Positions 1-9,073 of a stretch of 64,000 nt of DNA are shown one piece after another. Made by a program: the position numbers and the translations under genes. The stretch lies in NCBI RefSeq assembly GCF_039793925.1, contig NZ_JBAMME010000011.1, positions 5,216-69,215 on the forward strand. Direction: 5' to 3'. The stretch's first letter is position 1. Each line of letters opens with the position of its first letter. The stretch comes from Thermogutta sp039793925 (lineage in GTDB: Bacteria > Planctomycetota > Planctomycetia > Pirellulales > Thermoguttaceae). The notes below the pieces were generated by a model. The model was not told where the DNA came from. It searched no databases and saw only the letters and a list, made by a program, of their open reading frames with translations.

Positions 1-398
1 AGGCGATCGGTTATTCTTTCCCTGAGAGAAAGCAAGGCCGCATCACTGGGAAAGGCAGACATCAACGCTACCATGCAGCCGAGAATCAGCCCGACGATTG
101 CCGCTGCGGACCCCACTGTGATCGCTAATCCCACTGCCAGCGTGATTCCCCCACTCGTCCACAGGAGAAGCCGCATCCACTCGGGTAGCGTCAACCACTT
201 CCGAATGGCACTCGCCCACTGTACGTAACGCAGCTTGAATTTCATCCAGAACTTCTCGCACTCCAAGCGTGCAAGAGAAGAACGTAGCGAGCCGATTTGC
301 TGCTTAATTTGAGAAAGAGCTGCCTCCGCCAGTTGCAGGCTACGCAGCGTGGCAGCCTCCATTGCCATCAGTTGCCTCGAATCATCCGGCAGTTGCAT
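1..398 (-). CDS. Small membrane protein, C-terminus cut by window edge
   Basis: The minus strand is open from an ATG at 398 to base 1, giving 132 residues with no stop, so the gene continues outside the window. The first 55 residues are charged and heptad-like (AEAALSQIKQQIGSL), which suggests an amphipathic helix or short coiled coil. Residues 77-95 and 97-114 are strongly hydrophobic (GGITLAVGLAITVGSAAA then IVGLILGCMVALM), consistent with a two-helix hairpin in the membrane. A GGAAGGA sequence lies about 14 bases upstream of the start. I do not recognise the family. The composition looks like a real membrane protein rather than a chance frame, and no other frame here makes sense. Confidence 0.6.
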   Translation of the reverse strand, partial: MQLPDDSRQLMAMEAATLRSLQLAEAALSQIKQQIGSLRSSLARLECEKFWMKFKLRYVQWASAIRKWLTLPEWMRLLLWTSGGITLAVGLAITVGSAAAIVGLILGCMVALMSAFPSDAALLSLRERITDR

Positions 399-603
399 AA
401 CACGTTATATCCTTCCATGATACGCCTTCGTCAAAAGGCGTTCGATCGAGCCAGACCTGCGCGGATCTTTCCGCCAAGGACGGGAAGTGTCATAATCCAC
501 TGGGGCCGAATGGTAGCACGTTTCTGCCCACACTCAAAGACGTGTGCCACAGTACAAGGACCTCTGTCTGCGAACCATTCAGTCTTGCCCAAGGAGTTCA
601 CCC

Positions 604-3507
604 ATGCGGTCACTACGAGACTCCCTTCCATTGTTGCCGATGTGCCAGGTTGGTCTTATGGTTATCCTCGTTGCACTGTGGAGCAACCTGCCCGCGCCGT
701 GTTTCAGCCAGGAAATCATCCTGGAGAATGAATTCGTTCGCTACGTTATCGGTCCCGACGGTCGAAATGTAAGCTTCACCGACAAACTCGGCCACGGTGA
801 ACAACTCATTACGACTCATCCAGGCTACCTCATGACATACCGCCACGCGGGGAAAACATTTATTCCGCGGCAATGCACCAAAAATGGCGAGACGGTCATG
901 GTCGAATTCGAAAATACCCGCGTCACCCTGGAAGTCACATCTCGGCCGCACCATTTTACGTTCCGCATCGCATCAGTCGAGGGTGATGCCGATGAACTTC
1001 GTTTGCTCAATTTGCTCGTCAAACCGTCGCAGTTGACAAGCGGGATCGCGGGGATTGCCCAGGATGACAATTTCGCCGTAGCCGTGCGATCGCTCAACTT
1101 ACTTGCTCTCGGCCAGGTCCACAGTGTACGGCTAACAGCCGATCCCTCTTCCGGCGGGCAAGCGGCGAGTTCCCAGCAACCTTCGCAAGTCGCGAACGTC
1201 TCTGCCGTGGCCTCCCGTGAACATGGTTTTGCCGGAGCGACCGTGGCTCTCGTCGGATGTCCAACAGCCCGGCTTCGGGATACCCTCAAGGAAACGCTGG
1301 AAGCAGAGGACGCTGTTCGCTCGCCACTTGGCGGCCCATGGGCTTTGGACGCCCCGGAGACACAGGGCTCCTACGTCTTTGCGACCGTCTCCGAGGAGAA
1401 TGCAGATGAGTGGATCGACCTCGCCAAGAACGCCGGCATTGCGCAGATCCACATGATCGGCTGGGAGCAGACGCTCGGCCATTATCAGCCGCGAAAGGAT
1501 CTTTTTCCCCACGGCATTGAGGGATTGCGCCAGGTTGTGGAAAAAATCCATGCAGCGGGCCTGAAAGCAGGTATGCACACGCTCACGGGTTGTATTTCGC
1601 CAACGGATCCCTGGGTTACACCACAACCGGATCCCCGTCTCGCGGTTGATGCCCGATTCACACTTGCCGCAGCGCTCGACGAGAAGGCCGATCGGATCGT
1701 CGTTCAGGAAAAGCCCGGCGACTTGGATACGGTTTGGGCCTATGGAAGCCGGGGAAACGTTCTTCGGATCGGGAATGAGCTCATTCAGTACAATGCACTG
1801 GCCCAGGAACCTCCTTTCGGTTTCCTCGGGTGCAAAAGGGGAGCGTTCGGTACAAAGCCTCAGACTCACCCGCCTGGAAGTTCGGTTGAGCATCTCTTTG
1901 TGCGTTACGGCTGTTTTCTGCCCGACCAAAACTCCACCCTTGTCGATGAAATCGCGCAGGCCATCGCCGATGTGTACAATACCTGCAAATTTGACATGAT
2001 TTACATGGATGGGGCCGAAGGCATGCCCGGCAGTTGGTACGGGATCAGTCGGATGCGCGAGGCCATTTTCCGCCGGCTGAAGCGTCCCGCCCTTGTTGAA
2101 GCAAGTTGCTGGGATTACCATTCCTGGTCCTTCCATTCTCGCCTGGGCGCATGGGACCATCCTAACTGGGGAGTGAAGCCGTTTGTAGACTGGCACTGCC
2201 GATCTAACGAAGAACATCGGAGGAGTACTTTGTTGCCGGTCCAGCTCGGTTGGTGGGCGATTCTCGGCCCCACCCAGGATCACGATGCCGAATTCCCCGA
2301 CGAGTTTGAGTATCTCTGCGTCAAAGCCCTTGCCTATGGAATGCCGCTCTCATTTCAGGGAGTCGCTCCCGGCCCCAATCCTCCATGTGCCCGTCAGCCA
2401 GAATACCTGAACATGCTTGCGCACTACGAGCGGTTGCGGCTTTCCCAGCAGGTTCCTCAAAGTATCCGCGATCGACTCAAGGAAGAGGGCCAGGATTTCC
2501 ATTTAGAGCTTCATGCGGATGGATCCTGGAGCTTTCGCCCAGCGGACTACATACCACACAAGATCACGGCGGCCATTCCGGAGAGCACCACTTGGCAGGT
2601 GACAAATCGCTATTCGCCCCAGCCGCTCCGCGTCCGAATCCAGGCCCTTTATGGTGTCGAACCCTATGACAGCTCGCGCGCCCTGGAGATTCTTTCGCTT
2701 AAATCAGCGGATGAACTCAGTCAAGCTGCCCAAGCAGCGAACGTCACAGCACAGTTTGAACTTGTTCAAGACGATGTTAAAACTGGGGAGCGAAGTGGAA
2801 AGTATTCCGTGCGTAACTCGGGCAATTCACCAAAAGGTGCCTGGGCGAAGCTCACAAAGACTTTTGAACCGCCCATTGATTTTGAAGATCGAGGAGCCCT
2901 GGGTTTTTGGGTGCGTGGCGATGGAAGCGGGGCCGTGTTGAATCTTCAGTTGAGTAACCCTCTCCATTACTGGCCCACGTGTGACGAGCATTACGTCCAG
3001 CTTGATTTCCAGGGTTGGCGATATGTTGAACTGCTTCTGCGGGAACGCGATGCCGACGAATTCCACCGTTACGTTTGGCCCTATGGAAGTTACTATGCCG
3101 TGGTTTACCGCTCTCCCCTCATCCGCAACCATGTGAGCGAGCTCAACATTTACGTCAACAACGTCCCGGCACAAGGAAGCACGACATGCCTAATCAGCCC
3201 TGTGCGTGTTATGCCCCTTGTGTCGATTAAAATCACCCGGCCAACTCTGGAGTTGAATGGGCGGCACATCACCTTCCCGGTAACGCTCACCAGCGGGGAT
3301 TACCTGGAATTTGACGGTTCTGGAGCCGTCCGCGTATACGACGCCCGAGGTGCCCTGACTGCGACCGCACAGATAGAAGGGGAAATTCCTGAGGTGAAAA
3401 ACGGCGTCAACACGATTCACTTCAGTTGTGCTGCGGAGACTCCTCCGCAGGTCCATCATCGAACACGAGTAACGGTGATCACCTTCGGTGAACCCCTTCA
3501 ACCCTAA
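604..3507 (+). CDS. Secreted TIM-barrel glycoside hydrolase-like protein
   Basis: This 967-residue protein probably acts on carbohydrate outside the cytoplasm. The ATG at 604 is chosen because AAGGAG lies 8 bases upstream and it opens a signal peptide (residues 1-36, ending near PCFSQ); the frame itself is open further upstream. A beta-rich domain (about 37-260) precedes an alpha/beta barrel (about 265-600). The barrel contains FDMIYMDGAEGMPG near residue 463, placed like the catalytic acid strand of alpha-galactosidase-type barrels, plus WxxxLGHYQP and HPNWG segments. The C-terminus is beta-sandwich, with a GALGFWVRGDGSG stretch like a carbohydrate-binding module. The barrel fold is inferred from strand pattern and the substrate is unknown. 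It is convergent with the ceramidase-like gene downstream. Confidence 0.6.
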   Translation: MRSLRDSLPLLPMCQVGLMVILVALWSNLPAPCFSQEIILENEFVRYVIGPDGRNVSFTDKLGHGEQLITTHPGYLMTYRHAGKTFIPRQCTKNGETVMVEFENTRVTLEVTSRPHHFTFRIASVEGDADELRLLNLLVKPSQLTSGIAGIAQDDNFAVAVRSLNLLALGQVHSVRLTADPSSGGQAASSQQPSQVANVSAVASREHGFAGATVALVGCPTARLRDTLKETLEAEDAVRSPLGGPWALDAPETQGSYVFATVSEENADEWIDLAKNAGIAQIHMIGWEQTLGHYQPRKDLFPHGIEGLRQVVEKIHAAGLKAGMHTLTGCISPTDPWVTPQPDPRLAVDARFTLAAALDEKADRIVVQEKPGDLDTVWAYGSRGNVLRIGNELIQYNALAQEPPFGFLGCKRGAFGTKPQTHPPGSSVEHLFVRYGCFLPDQNSTLVDEIAQAIADVYNTCKFDMIYMDGAEGMPGSWYGISRMREAIFRRLKRPALVEASCWDYHSWSFHSRLGAWDHPNWGVKPFVDWHCRSNEEHRRSTLLPVQLGWWAILGPTQDHDAEFPDEFEYLCVKALAYGMPLSFQGVAPGPNPPCARQPEYLNMLAHYERLRLSQQVPQSIRDRLKEEGQDFHLELHADGSWSFRPADYIPHKITAAIPESTTWQVTNRYSPQPLRVRIQALYGVEPYDSSRALEILSLKSADELSQAAQAANVTAQFELVQDDVKTGERSGKYSVRNSGNSPKGAWAKLTKTFEPPIDFEDRGALGFWVRGDGSGAVLNLQLSNPLHYWPTCDEHYVQLDFQGWRYVELLLRERDADEFHRYVWPYGSYYAVVYRSPLIRNHVSELNIYVNNVPAQGSTTCLISPVRVMPLVSIKITRPTLELNGRHITFPVTLTSGDYLEFDGSGAVRVYDARGALTATAQIEGEIPEVKNGVNTIHFSCAAETPPQVHHRTRVTVITFGEPLQP

Positions 3508-3575
3508 AGGCAACAAGTAAAGTCACACCCGCGCACAAGGACGAAAGAGCTGGCAGTTGTCGGGCATACTGGCCA

Positions 3576-5036
3576 CTAAGGCCGAAGCTCCTGGAACATC
3601 TCCAAAATTGCCTGGGTGATTTTGATGGAAGCCTGTTCTTCGACCTTGCAGGTCCCCAACCACGTTTCGTAGCCGCCCAACTCGTGCTGGCGAGGCGTGG
3701 GAAGGTAACCGTATGAGCCATTGGCGTGGGAAATAGTGAACGTGGGTTGAAATGGGCTTTTTTCCCGAATCTCCAGTCCGATTTCCGCGAACACTTCGAA
3801 CGGAATTGCGGCGATACCAAGATCCCCGACACGCAGAGCTTGTAGCGGAACAGCAATGTTTTCGGGCGCCTCGTGTTGTTGCATGACACGACGGGCGTAA
3901 ATTTCCTCGTGAGGTCGCTCCGGAAGCGGTGGCGCGCCTGCCAGAATCTCCTGTGCCCGCTTGAGCTGTTCTGGCGTGGGTTTGCGCACCTTTAAAACAA
4001 GCTCACGCTGTCGCATTCCCAGTGGGACCCAATCATGCCATTGCAGCGTCTGATGGGCATCGAATACCTTCTGTGCCAAGTCGTAAGCGACGTAGCGGAT
4101 TTGCTCGTACGTTTTTTTCGGTGGTCGGGGCCGTTGGAACGAGATGTTGTTGACGTCCCCGCTTGCCCCGTTGGAAAGCATTCCGACAAACGGGGGCTCC
4201 AAGCGATCGGCGCCAAGCAATTGCTGGATTCGATCTGCAAACACACCAAAATAGTCCGCGGAAATGTGGCCCGGCCCCACTCCTCCGACATAATGCAACG
4301 AGTAGTTGGCCAGAAGAGCAATCGGCCGACCGTCACGGGACTGCAAGGAAATGAACGCCAGTTGGGGGTCCACCGGACCGGCGGGCTTCACCAGGTCCGG
4401 ACTCCCCGCCGGCGGATTCATGCGGACTTTGTCCTCCCCGCCAAACGGGTTCAGTAACCGAACGCCGGGTTTCATGAACCACCGACGATTGTTGAGGTGC
4501 TCAGGGACGTCCAACGTCGCCCAGGCAATGCGGGCAGGCTCCAAATGGGCCACAGCGCGGCGCACTCCGTCCGAAATCCTCCGAGCCACAAAACTAGCGT
4601 AATCGGACATCTGAGGATCCGGTTTGAGGACGCTTGCTGGCCGTGCACTGACAGATGAATGCGTATGTGTTGCTGCGATCAAAATATGGTCTTCAGGAAT
4701 CCCTGTATGTTCCCGAATCCACTTTTTCGCCAAATCGCACACCTCCCGGGCCAGTCCCAGATTATCAACCACGACGATCACCACTTTCGTCGTTCCATCA
4801 TCCAAGACAAGGGCTCGGGCGAAGAGCTCATCGTGGATGTATTTTCCCGGAGGTGATTCCCACCCGCCGACGATCGGCTCGTCAAGCCAAGGCGTGATGT
4901 TGCTCGCAGCCGCGCCCGCTTTGAGGACTTTGGATTCTGGGACATCCGCTGCTCCCGATCCCTCCGCAAAGGCATTTCCCATTACCATCCCAACGAGAAA
5001 TCCCACGACGAAACCCACTTTTCTGCGGATGCACAT
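3576..5036 (-). CDS. Neutral/alkaline ceramidase-like exported hydrolase
   Basis: This 486-residue protein resembles the N-terminal catalytic domain of neutral/alkaline non-lysosomal ceramidases (PF04734). Diagnostic pieces are KAGAAASNITP at the mature N-terminus, the metal-binding segment IAATHTHSSV near residue 122, LSNGASGDVNN and the late ANGSYGYLPT motif. ATG 5036 is preferred over the upstream in-frame start because GGGGAG lies about 10 bases before it and it begins a clean signal peptide (residues 1-25, ending NAFA). True ceramidases add a C-terminal immunoglobulin-like domain that is missing here. Many bacterial relatives of this short type have unknown substrates, so ceramide hydrolysis is not established. 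Confidence 0.8.
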   Translation of the reverse strand: MCIRRKVGFVVGFLVGMVMGNAFAEGSGAADVPESKVLKAGAAASNITPWLDEPIVGGWESPPGKYIHDELFARALVLDDGTTKVVIVVVDNLGLAREVCDLAKKWIREHTGIPEDHILIAATHTHSSVSARPASVLKPDPQMSDYASFVARRISDGVRRAVAHLEPARIAWATLDVPEHLNNRRWFMKPGVRLLNPFGGEDKVRMNPPAGSPDLVKPAGPVDPQLAFISLQSRDGRPIALLANYSLHYVGGVGPGHISADYFGVFADRIQQLLGADRLEPPFVGMLSNGASGDVNNISFQRPRPPKKTYEQIRYVAYDLAQKVFDAHQTLQWHDWVPLGMRQRELVLKVRKPTPEQLKRAQEILAGAPPLPERPHEEIYARRVMQQHEAPENIAVPLQALRVGDLGIAAIPFEVFAEIGLEIREKSPFQPTFTISHANGSYGYLPTPRQHELGGYETWLGTCKVEEQASIKITQAILEMFQELRP

Positions 5037-5431
5037 CACAGCGATTCTCCCCAACCAACGAACGTAAAAATGGTAAAAATACCCATCAGCCTTTTGCACT
5101 CGGCAAACAATTCGCCGTTAGAATACTCTCCGTGGCAGTGATCCGCCAGTGGCGTGGGCAGGCGCAGAATGACAGTACGTTTCCATCAGGGGGAAATCGG
5201 GGTTTGCTATTCGAGTCAACCCCCTCAATGGACGGACCACTGGATCGACTGTGGTTCCTGTTTGCCCTAATCTCCACTTTGCGCCGGTTATACGTCCTGC
5301 TCGTGTTATCCATTTCCAATTCAGGTTCCGCGTGCCGATCTTGCCACGACTTCCTCTCATTTGATATAAGCCCCACGAGGCATTGTCGTCCCAAGTCACT
5401 CACTGTTTTTAGTTGTCAGGAAACTGTCAAC
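5037..5431. other. Divergent intergenic region, 395 bp
   Basis: This region separates the ceramidase-like gene (leftward) from the SH3 gene (rightward). An open frame extends leftward from 5432 through it on the plus strand, but it has no good start signal and its translation lacks protein-like composition. A convincing rightward promoter lies at 5341-5370. I found no clear leftward promoter. Confidence 0.5.
5341..5370 (+). promoter_or_regulatory. Sigma70-type promoter for SH3 gene
   Basis: TTGCCA (5341-5346) is followed after 18 bases by TATAAG (5365-5370). The predicted leader to the ATG at 5432 is about 55 bases. The same TTGCCA-18 bp arrangement is seen before the sulfite reductase gene. 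Confidence 0.5.
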
Positions 5432-7063
5432 ATGGAAGGGTCCGTCAATCGACCTTTCGTCATCCGGAAATATCGAAAGTGCGCTCCAGCGGCCTTTTCG
5501 CCAGGCGCTACCGGCCATTCTTTGGAGCAACCCAGCTCTGAACGGACAGGGCGGCGCGGACGGCACAACAGCTTCGCCGAATTCGTGAGGCTGACACTCC
5601 TCGTAGCTTCTCTTGTCCTTTTCGCCTCGCTGATTTGTCGCGGCGAGATTCCTCCGGATCAGGTGTGGCGACAGATCGCCCCCGGCATGCCGGGAATATC
5701 CCTCTCAGCACGAACAGGCCCCGGTGAAAGCTATCCCATCGCCGCAACGATTGATCCCGGCGACGTAGTCGAATGGATTCTAGATGATCCCAGCGGCTGG
5801 TCGGCTGTCCGTCTGGCTGAAGGTCAAACCGTGTGGATAATGACGTCCAAATTGAGAGAGCTCACCGTGCCCGCCCCCCCTCCGCCAGCCTGGCCAAACC
5901 AGATGGGAACAACCGCGGAGCAACCGTCTACCCGCCTGAAAAACGAGACGGCAGAAGACAATGGCACCATTAAGCCGGCGTCGTATCTGTTGCCGGGCGA
6001 GACAAGTGGAACGCAGCAGGGGGATGGTTGGCGTCCAGCGGGGAATCCGTCAGCCCGGCCGAGTGTCCACCTAGGTCCTGGCGTCCAATCGAAGAGGATC
6101 ACCGACAAAAGTTTCGCCACATCCCCGACTTTCGCCAGTGTAATCGCCCCTGCACCAGGCCAGGCATCTGTAGATGCACGCCTGGACCACATTGAGGCCC
6201 AATTTAATAGAATGCTGACGCAGGACCCGACCATGTGGGATCTCAAACCCCTAGAAGACGCACTGGCCTATTTGGCCGCGCAGCCGCTGTCCCCGTCTCA
6301 GGTGACACGTTTGAAAGCCCTTGTCGAACGTATTGCAGAAGCCAGGCAAATCGCCCAGGCGGCCAAAGCCACGTTATCTTCCAGCATCGTCTCCGCGGGC
6401 TTTCCTGGCACGCAACCGCCCATGGTGCTACCGACTCCTGATACTTCTGCGACCGCGCTTTCAGGCCAATCGAGTTTAACGGAGATCCCCGCACCCGCCA
6501 CCCGGCTTGTGATCCCTGCTATTCATCCAAGTTCGGCCGCGTTTTTCCAGCCGACGTCTGACCCCGCGGTTCCCCGCCTCCCTTTGACACCGGAGACTCC
6601 ACAGGCCTCTCCAGAAGTGGCCCAGGCCTCCTTTGTCACACAACCCCTGGGCAATGCAACCGCTGCAATTCAGCCGCTTACGCAGGGCCAGGCGCAAGTC
6701 AGTCCCGAGATGGGGCAGCCATACCGGCCCATTCCCACCAGAGAGGAGATTGCGAGGGAGTTGAACGAACTGCGGCGCCAGCGGTTTGACGCCGTGGGAC
6801 GCCTTGTTCGAGCGCAGGTGAGACGCCCGTCCGACCCACCGTACCAAGTGATCAACGAGCGCGGAGAAATCGAAGCCTATCTCCGTCCGGCTCCGGGGAC
6901 GGTGCTTCGCACCTACGTGGGCCATCAGGTGGGGATCGTCGGGCGAAAAGTTCGTTCTGCGGACGGTCGTGGGCCTCTCCTTGTGGCCGAGTCGGTGCAA
7001 CTCCTCGATCCACCGGAAAAGAGTTGGGGAAACGCAACGCTGGTTGAGCAGGTGGCCCCGTAG
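5432..7063 (+). CDS. SH3-domain protein of planctomycete type
   Basis: This 543-residue protein has one N-terminal membrane segment (about 52-69, FVRLTLLVASLVLFASLICR), so most of it is probably extracytoplasmic. Residues 88-140 look like a bacterial SH3 domain (RTGPGESYPIAATIDPGDVV, then GWSAVRLAEGQTVWI). A long Pro/Ala/Thr-rich linker follows. The last 80 residues (YQVINERGEIEAYLRPAPG, HQVGIVGRKV) resemble a C-terminal module I associate with SH3 proteins of Pirellulales. ATG 5432 is chosen because AGGAA lies about 10 bases upstream and the sequence before it is not protein-like. Its role is unknown; cell-envelope or peptidoglycan binding is the usual suggestion for such SH3 domains. Confidence 0.65.
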   Translation: MEGSVNRPFVIRKYRKCAPAAFSPGATGHSLEQPSSERTGRRGRHNSFAEFVRLTLLVASLVLFASLICRGEIPPDQVWRQIAPGMPGISLSARTGPGESYPIAATIDPGDVVEWILDDPSGWSAVRLAEGQTVWIMTSKLRELTVPAPPPPAWPNQMGTTAEQPSTRLKNETAEDNGTIKPASYLLPGETSGTQQGDGWRPAGNPSARPSVHLGPGVQSKRITDKSFATSPTFASVIAPAPGQASVDARLDHIEAQFNRMLTQDPTMWDLKPLEDALAYLAAQPLSPSQVTRLKALVERIAEARQIAQAAKATLSSSIVSAGFPGTQPPMVLPTPDTSATALSGQSSLTEIPAPATRLVIPAIHPSSAAFFQPTSDPAVPRLPLTPETPQASPEVAQASFVTQPLGNATAAIQPLTQGQAQVSPEMGQPYRPIPTREEIARELNELRRQRFDAVGRLVRAQVRRPSDPPYQVINERGEIEAYLRPAPGTVLRTYVGHQVGIVGRKVRSADGRGPLLVAESVQLLDPPEKSWGNATLVEQVAP

Positions 7064-7583
7064 AACTCCCCGGGCCTTCCCATTGTGTGACGAGCTCGAC
7101 CAAACCAGCTCTCGGCCAGACGGACGCCCGATGGCACCCAGTACTGGCTTGTCGCGTGGTGGAGACAAAACGCATATCGCAGGTCATTCCATTTTCGGGT
7201 TGGTGCGATGCACTCGTTGACAGCCTCTGTCTAATTGGGTGAAGGCGCTTTTTTACAGTTACCGGCCGGTTCGACACTCCGAAATGAAGAAGTGTCATGA
7301 CTTCGGCAATGCCAATTCCCACTGTCACTAGTTGCACGGCATCACGACTTATCTTATCATGATAGTTTAGATCTGACTTTCGTGGAATCGGCAAGGTTGC
7401 CGCGTTCAACACCCGTTCGTTGGGAGTTTCGGCAATCGGCCTAGCGGCTTGGCAAAGAGGCATCTGGTCGCAGGGGGCGTTGCCTCGTAAAATGCGATTT
7501 TTCGGGTGGAACGCACCGTTGCGAGGGGGAGGGTTCGGAAACCGGTCACACGAGTTTCTCTTGCCGAATGATTGGGAGCGTCT
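7064..7583. other. Long intergenic region and citrate synthase leader, 520 bp
   Basis: No gene is seen. The right part forms a predicted 5' leader of about 220 bases for gltA. It contains a perfect hairpin CGGCAA-GG-TTGCCG (7389-7402) and an inverted repeat GAGGCA (7457-7462) / TGCCTC (7481-7486) with an 18-base loop. A candidate promoter lies at 7332-7360. Confidence 0.45.
7332..7360 (+). promoter_or_regulatory. Candidate promoter for citrate synthase
   Basis: TTGCAC (7332-7337), a 17-base spacer and TATCAT (7355-7360). The -10 hexamer lies inside the perfect palindrome TATCATGATA (7355-7364), a possible repressor site overlapping the promoter. Confidence 0.4.
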
Positions 7584-8945
7584 ATGGGAGAGGTCGCAAA
7601 GCTGATTCTGGACGGCAAAGAATACGAGTTGCCGATCCGCGTAGGAACGGAAGGTAACCGGGTCATCGATATATCGAAACTCTATCAGATGACCGGTTAC
7701 ATCACACTGGATGATGGCTTTGCCAACACGGGCGGCACAACCAGTAGCATCACCTACATCGATGGAGAAAAGGGCATTCTCCGCTATCGCGGCTACCGGA
7801 TCGAGGAGCTTGCGGAGCGCTGCGATTTTCTGGAAGTCGCCTACCTGCTCATCTACGGTGAATTGCCGACGGCGGACCAACTGGAAGAATTTCGCGACAA
7901 CATCCGTCGGCACACGCTCCTCCACGAGGGGATGAAACAGCTTTTTGCGGGTTTTCCGCCCGACGCACATCCGATGGCCATCCTCAGTTCGGTGGTGGGA
8001 GCGCTGGCCATTTATTGCAAGGACTCACTGGATCCTCTGGACGAGGCTCAGCGTCAGCTTTCTATTTACCGCCTCATGGCGAAGATGCCCACCATCGCGG
8101 CTTTCGGCTACAAACAGTCGATCGGCCAGCCGTTTGTTTATCCGCAAAATCACCTGACGTACTGTCAAAATTTCCTGTACATGCTGTTTGCGGTCCCCAG
8201 CGAACGCTACCGGATGGATCCGGATTTTGTTGAGGCCCTCAATCTTCTGCTGATCCTCCATGCCGATCACGGCCAGAACTGCAGCACATCGGCTGTGCGG
8301 ATGGTGGGTTCCAGTAACGTGAATCTCTTCTCTGCCATCTCGGCGGGAATCTGCGCCCTGTGGGGACAGCTTCACGGTGGAGCAAACGAAGCGTGCATCA
8401 ATATGCTGGAGCAGATCCTTGCAGACAACCGCAACATCGGAAAGTACATTGACAAGGCGAAGGATCCCAATGATCCTTTCCGGTTGATGGGTTTTGGACA
8501 CCGCATTTACAAGAATTACGATCCCCGCGCCAGGATCATCAAAAAGATGGCCGACCGTCTGATCGCCAAGAAAATTGGCACAGATCCCCTATTCGAGTTG
8601 GCCAAGGAGCTCGAGGAAATCGCTCTGAAAGATCCCTACTTCGTCGAGCGAAAGCTCTATCCGAATGTGGATTTCTACTCGGGCATCATTTATCGGGCGA
8701 TGGGGATTCCCAAAAACATGTTCACGGTTCTGTTTGCCCTGGGGCGGCTACCCGGTTGGATTGCCCATTGGCGCGAAATGCATCTCACACCCAACAAGCG
8801 TATCCACCGCCCCCGCCAACTGTATATCGGTTATCCCGAGCGTCCCTTTGTGCCTTTGATCAAACGCTCGCCCAAGCCCACGCACGAAGTCTCTATCAAA
8901 CGGCCGGTGGGAGGTCCATTCCCCGGCGGCGAATTCGAGCTTTGA
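7584..8945 (+). CDS. gltA: Citrate synthase
   Basis: Condenses acetyl-CoA with oxaloacetate to citrate, the entry step of the TCA cycle, in the cytoplasm. The 453-residue length is normal for the longer bacterial type. All catalytic motifs are present: GQLHGGANEA with the active His near 264, GFGHRIYKNYDPRA with His near 306, and NVDFYSG with the catalytic Asp near 363. ATG 7584 is preferred over a TTG four codons earlier because GGGAG lies 5-6 bases upstream. The gene appears monocistronic, with its own promoter and a long leader, and faces the PPIase gene convergently. Confidence 0.95.
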   Translation: MGEVAKLILDGKEYELPIRVGTEGNRVIDISKLYQMTGYITLDDGFANTGGTTSSITYIDGEKGILRYRGYRIEELAERCDFLEVAYLLIYGELPTADQLEEFRDNIRRHTLLHEGMKQLFAGFPPDAHPMAILSSVVGALAIYCKDSLDPLDEAQRQLSIYRLMAKMPTIAAFGYKQSIGQPFVYPQNHLTYCQNFLYMLFAVPSERYRMDPDFVEALNLLLILHADHGQNCSTSAVRMVGSSNVNLFSAISAGICALWGQLHGGANEACINMLEQILADNRNIGKYIDKAKDPNDPFRLMGFGHRIYKNYDPRARIIKKMADRLIAKKIGTDPLFELAKELEEIALKDPYFVERKLYPNVDFYSGIIYRAMGIPKNMFTVLFALGRLPGWIAHWREMHLTPNKRIHRPRQLYIGYPERPFVPLIKRSPKPTHEVSIKRPVGGPFPGGEFEL

Positions 8946-9073
8946 TGAGGGTGTGCTTCAATTCACCCAAACCACGGGATTCAAACCGAGAATAGCACAA
9001 CGTGTACCGCCCCGGTTCTGATCAGACTGCGCTGGCTTTGAGGACTTGATTACACGAGCCACCCCAAAGCTGA

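Noticed and set aside
1132..2283. Long leftward open frame (383 codons) opposite the first glycosidase-like gene
   Set aside because: It is antisense to a gene with a signal peptide and good ribosome site; its translation is rich in Pro, Arg and Cys without domain sense.
7261..7290. T-loop-like GGTTCGA that could mark a tRNA
   Set aside because: The flanking bases do not form a T stem, and no anticodon arm or acceptor stem can be paired.
6852..7970. Leftward open frame of 372 codons over the SH3 gene end and citrate synthase start
   Set aside because: It overlaps two well-supported genes and the promoter region; the composition is not protein-like.
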